Part shown: piece by piece, positions 53,448 through 56,142 of the stretch
How the letters are laid out: every line of letters starts with the position of its first letter
Position numbering within the stretch: position 1 is the first letter of the stretch
Assembly: GCA_965367295.1 (NCBI GenBank)
Contig: CBDUHN010000019.1
Coordinates: forward strand, 1-56,142
DNA: 56,142 nt
Reading direction: 5' to 3'
Origin: JAIVHA01 sp965367295
Lineage (GTDB): Bacteria; Pseudomonadota; Gammaproteobacteria; DSM-19610
Notes under the pieces: model-generated
What the model was told of the DNA's origin: nothing
What the model saw: only the letters and a program-made list of their open reading frames with translations
The model's database searches: none
Made by a program: the position numbers and the translations under genes

Positions 53448-54341
53448 ATGGTGCAGCCCATGCCCACTCCCCTCTGGCAACACATCTGCGACCAGATCGC
53501 CACAGCCACCGGCGGCCGCAACCAACTTGGCGCCAGCACCGGTATGGCCGGCGGCTGTATCAACCAGGCACAGCGCATCGAATGCGGCGGCAGCCCCTAT
53601 TTCGTCAAGCTCAACCGGCCCGAACTGGCCGACATGTTCGAGGCCGAAGCCGAAGGCCTGCAGGAGATGGCGGACAGCGGCACCATCCGTGTGCCACAAC
53701 CGGTATGCTGGGGAAGTACGGTGGACCATGCCTATCTCGTACTGGAACACCTGCCACTGGGTGGTAACGGCTCACAGGCACAACTCGGGGAACAGCTGGC
53801 AGCCATGCACCGCATCACCCGGCCCCGCTATGGATGGCAGCGGGACAACACCATCGGCTCCACACCACAGCCCAACAAGCCTTCGAACGACTGGATCGGT
53901 TTCTGGCGTGAACAGCGGCTCGGCTTTCAGCTCGAACTGGCCGCCCGCCATGGCTTTGGCGGCAGGCTGCAGACATTGGGTGGGCAATTGCTGGAACAGT
54001 TCCCGGCGCTGTTCGACAATCCATCGCCCCCCGCCGCCATGCTGCACGGCGATCTCTGGTCTGGGAATTACAGCTTTACGCAGAACGGGGAACCGGTGAT
54101 TTTCGATCCGGCCTTTTATTACGGTGACCGTGAGACGGATATCGCCATGACTGAATTGTTTGGTGGCTTCCGCCAGGATTTCTATGCCGCCTATGAGCAC
54201 AGCTATCCGCTGGATGTGGGCTACCGGGTACGCAAGGACTTTTATAACCTCTACCACATCCTGAACCATGCCAACCTGTTTGGCGGCGGCTATGCCCGTC
54301 AGGCACAGGGCATGATGGAGCGCCTGCTATCTGAGCTGTAG
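53448..54341 (+). CDS. fructosamine kinase family protein
   Basis: A 297-residue ketosamine-3-kinase-type enzyme. Family blocks are GGCINQAQRIECGGSPYFVKLN near residue 35, MFEAEAEGLQEMA, LVLEHLPLG, the catalytic HGDLWSGN near residue 200 and IFDPAFYYGDRETDIAMTELFGGF. It likely phosphorylates sugar adducts on proteins or amino acids, reversing glycation. ATG 53448 is chosen; ATG 53460 is possible. It follows a REP-bracketed repeat and stands alone. Confidence 0.9.
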   Translation: MVQPMPTPLWQHICDQIATATGGRNQLGASTGMAGGCINQAQRIECGGSPYFVKLNRPELADMFEAEAEGLQEMADSGTIRVPQPVCWGSTVDHAYLVLEHLPLGGNGSQAQLGEQLAAMHRITRPRYGWQRDNTIGSTPQPNKPSNDWIGFWREQRLGFQLELAARHGFGGRLQTLGGQLLEQFPALFDNPSPPAAMLHGDLWSGNYSFTQNGEPVIFDPAFYYGDRETDIAMTELFGGFRQDFYAAYEHSYPLDVGYRVRKDFYNLYHILNHANLFGGGYARQAQGMMERLLSEL

Positions 54342-54390
54342 GTCCCGATTTTCCTTCCGGCTTACCATGATGCCACACGGAATTTCATAT

Positions 54391-54807
54391 TTATTCCGAA
54401 GCCACCTTCCCCCGCAACTGCTTCACCTTGCCGCGTTTGGTCTTACTGTCCACCCGCTTGCGCTTCGCGGCCTTCGAAGGCTTCGTCGGCTTACGCGCTT
54501 TCGGCGTATAGGACACTGACTTGATCAGCTCGCGCAATCGCTGCAAGGCCTCGTCGCGATTTTTTTCCAGGCTGCGAAACTGCTGTGCCTTGATCACGAT
54601 CACACCGTCCTTCGTGATGCGCTGATCCTGCAGAGCCAGCAGCCGCTGCCGGTAGAACTCGGGCAGGGAAGAGGCGCCAATATCAAAGCGCAGATGCACG
54701 GCGCTGGAGACCTTGTTGACATTCTGCCCGCCGGCCCCCTGGGCACGAATGGCCGTGATCTCGATTTCACTGGCGGGTATGGTGACGTTGTGGGAAATGA
54801 TCAACAT
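54391..54807 (-). CDS. arfB: alternative ribosome-rescue factor ArfB
   Basis: A 138-residue peptidyl-tRNA hydrolase-like protein of the YaeJ/ArfB type. The catalytic GGQ is in RAQGAGGQNVNKVSSAVHLRF near residue 27, and a lysine/arginine-rich tail (KPTKPSKAAKRKRVDSKTKRGKVKQLRG) would insert into the empty mRNA channel. It frees ribosomes stalled at the 3' end of broken mRNAs. Length and tail fit ArfB rather than a release factor. Confidence 0.9.
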   Translation of the reverse strand: MLIISHNVTIPASEIEITAIRAQGAGGQNVNKVSSAVHLRFDIGASSLPEFYRQRLLALQDQRITKDGVIVIKAQQFRSLEKNRDEALQRLRELIKSVSYTPKARKPTKPSKAAKRKRVDSKTKRGKVKQLRGKVASE

Positions 54808-54884
54808 GGGGATGGATGATAGCCGATTTGGCAGTAGGGATGCCTGAACGAATTCAATGCCAAGAAGGCCTGGTGGCTTTCCAC

Positions 54885-54993
54885 CGCAGGTGCGAATTCA
54901 TTCGCATTGCCATGATTGCATGACCCGGTATTGCGAATGAGAATTCGCGCCTACGGGTGGTTTCTCTGCAAATCCGCATTCATCCGGACAAAT
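54885..54993. repeat. cluster of three REP-like copies
   Basis: CGCAGGTGCGAATTCATTCG starting at 54885, an inverted diverged copy ending CGCGCCTACGGG near 54957, and a third (GCAAATCCGCATTCATCCGG) from 54969. The last overlaps the 3' end of the GNAT gene. Confidence 0.75.
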
Positions 54994-55522
54994 CCGTCCA
55001 GCGCTTCTCCAGCACCACGAGTTCCAGGCCATCGACCTTGGGAATACCATAGCGAACCGAGGTCGGAAATGGCTCGCATGTGCCCGTGCGCCGGTAGCCC
55101 TTGCGCTCGTAGTAGGCAATGAGTTCCTCCCGCAGGCTGATGACGGTCATGCGGATCCAGGAAGCCTGCCATTCGGTGCGCACCCGTTTCTCGATGGCCG
55201 CCAGAAACCGTGAACCGATCCCGCACCCCTGCCATCCCGGTTTCACCGTCAGCATCCCCAGGTAAACGCCACCTCGCTCATCGCGCAGATACGCCGTGCC
55301 GATAATCTCGTCATCCAGCACACACAAGCACAGGCGCGAACCCTGCTCCAGGATCAGCTCCCGCACCATGTCCGCATCGGTACGCTGGCCACCCAGCAGA
55401 TCCGCCTCGGTGGTCCAGCCCGCACGGCTGGTCTCGCCCCGGTAGGCGGAGTTCACCAGCGCCGCGATGGCCTCGACTTCGCCGGGAACGGCATCCCGAA
55501 CCTGCAATTGCAGAGTGTTCAT
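54980..55522 (-). CDS. GNAT family N-acetyltransferase
   Basis: A 180-residue acetyltransferase. The start MNTLQLQVRDAVPGEVEAIAALVNSAYRGE gives the first beta-strand and helix. The acetyl-CoA pyrophosphate loop appears as MLTVKPGWQGCGIGSRFLAAIE near residue 96 (a variant of Q/RxxGxG/A), and the final strand is YYERKGYRRTGTCEPF. The acceptor is unknown. ATG 55522 is preferred; the frame extends only eight codons further. Confidence 0.85.
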   Translation of the reverse strand: MNTLQLQVRDAVPGEVEAIAALVNSAYRGETSRAGWTTEADLLGGQRTDADMVRELILEQGSRLCLCVLDDEIIGTAYLRDERGGVYLGMLTVKPGWQGCGIGSRFLAAIEKRVRTEWQASWIRMTVISLREELIAYYERKGYRRTGTCEPFPTSVRYGIPKVDGLELVVLEKRWTDLSG

Positions 55523-55574
55523 CCATAATCTCCGGAAAGGCCGCAATGAAGATCGTACGCATGATCAAGCCCCC

Positions 55575-56142
55575 TCACCGCGCGTCCCTCCCGAACTGCT
55601 CCATGCGCCGCAGCCACTTCTCCCGTGCGGCACTTTTCGGAGATTCAATCATACCAATGAGACTGGTGTGCACCGGTTTGATACCGGAGAAGGCCAGGAT
55701 ATTGCGCTTCAGGCTCTTCACGCCGTGGGCCCGGTAGATCCAGCGGTAGGCGAAGGCCGGCATACCCATGGTGACCACGATGCGCGCCGACTTGCCCGTC
55801 AACCGCTTCTTCCACATGCCGCCCGACTCTCCGGCATCGGCGGCAAAGCCCGGTCGGAACAGCTGTTCGAAGAAGGCCTTGAGTAAGGCCGGCATGCCGC
55901 CCAACCAGAGTGGAAACAGGATCACCAGATGGTCGGCACGGGTGATGATTTCCTGACTGGCGCGGATGTCCGCGGGGCATTCGCCTTGCTCCCATTCCCG
56001 CGCGCTGCGCAGTACCGGAAAATCAAGCCCGGTGATTTGGATGAACTGCACTGCATGGCCCGCCGCCTGCGCACCTTTGTGATAGGCCTCGGCGAGGGCA
56101 TGGCAATAGTGCCCGCCCTGCGGATCGGGATGACCCTGGATG
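55575..56142 (-). CDS. NAD(P)H dehydrogenase (quinone)-like flavodoxin-fold protein (5' end cut)
   Basis: The frame stays open to the window edge, so the N-terminus is missing. The visible 189 residues begin IQGHPDPQGGHYCHALAEAY (a C-terminal part of the first strand and loop of the fold) and continue with VQFIQITGLDFPVLRSAREWEQGE, LVILFPLWLGGMPALLKAFFEQL (flavin-binding block), and IVVTMGMPAFAYRWIYRAHGVKSLKRNILAFSG. This matches the NQO/YwrO/KefF-type quinone reductases. FMN or FAD binding is predicted. Confidence 0.82.
   Translation of the reverse strand, partial: IQGHPDPQGGHYCHALAEAYHKGAQAAGHAVQFIQITGLDFPVLRSAREWEQGECPADIRASQEIITRADHLVILFPLWLGGMPALLKAFFEQLFRPGFAADAGESGGMWKKRLTGKSARIVVTMGMPAFAYRWIYRAHGVKSLKRNILAFSGIKPVHTSLIGMIESPKSAAREKWLRRMEQFGRDAR

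Overview
This looks like chromosomal DNA from a free-living, GC-rich gammaproteobacterium. Housekeeping gene order (priA-argS-SPOR gene, pntAA-pntAB-pntB, torF-like porin-glnK-amtB) and protein similarity point to Gammaproteobacteria, possibly Chromatiales or relatives. That placement rests on recalled family resemblance, not on a search. The intergenic regions are unusually rich in short palindromic and mosaic repeats.

Layout. (1) 1-3200: edge of a tRNA-Arg gene, a fatty acid desaturase, a metallo-beta-lactamase-fold lactonase-like hydrolase and a DMT exporter; a TIM-barrel isomerase-like gene follows on the minus strand. (2) 4624-15395: a long plus-strand operon with an NMT1-type ABC importer (binding protein, permease, ATPase), a NikR-like ribbon-helix-helix regulator, two DUF1989 proteins (UAAP1/UAAP2), a urea-carboxylase-family biotin enzyme and allophanate hydrolase. 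By current knowledge of these families this is best read as guanidine import and degradation to ammonia and CO2. (3) 15630-20325: a mixed stretch with a SprA-like protein, a di-heme cytochrome c5-type protein, an AT-richer MarR/DUF1330-like/cupin cluster and a MOSC protein. (4) 20534-26488: urease cluster, NiCoT/UreH-type nickel permease then ureD-A-B-C-E-F-G. (5) 26702-27618: a TorF-family (TIGR02001) porin with its own promoter. (6) 27723-31831: Rep helicase, YifB/ComM ATPase and UbiK on the minus strand. (7) 32008-34532: second TorF-like porin, P-II protein and ammonium transporter. (8) 34731-38545: FetAB-like exporter, beta-hydroxyacid dehydrogenase, retropepsin-like protease, a MITE-like element and a small secreted protein. 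(9) 38768-43347: pyruvate:ferredoxin (flavodoxin) oxidoreductase coupled to a degenerate dihydroorotate-dehydrogenase-like flavoprotein. (10) 43485-56142: SPOR protein, ArgS, PriA, a DnaA-box cluster, transhydrogenase, HNH endonuclease, fructosamine kinase, ArfB, GNAT acetyltransferase and a truncated quinone reductase.

How the parts work together. Four sites fit the sigma-54 -24/-12 consensus with exact GG-N10-GC spacing. They precede the guanidine operon, the urease cluster, the stand-alone porin and the porin-glnK-amtB operon. NtrC-type dyads (GCAC-N7-GTGC, exact or near) lie upstream of three of them. The region therefore reads as a nitrogen-scavenging regulon: guanidine, urea and ammonium uptake and breakdown, with two outer-membrane porins of unproven substrate. 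Nickel supply is also represented (permease, UreE, UreG).

The least explained material is non-coding: a dispersed REP-like palindrome in many gaps; three copies of a REP-bracketed composite element whose central hairpin shows compensatory changes; a 323-base element with perfect 30-base terminal inverted repeats; a REP pair nested inside 20-base inverted repeats; and a cluster of DnaA boxes upstream of priA.
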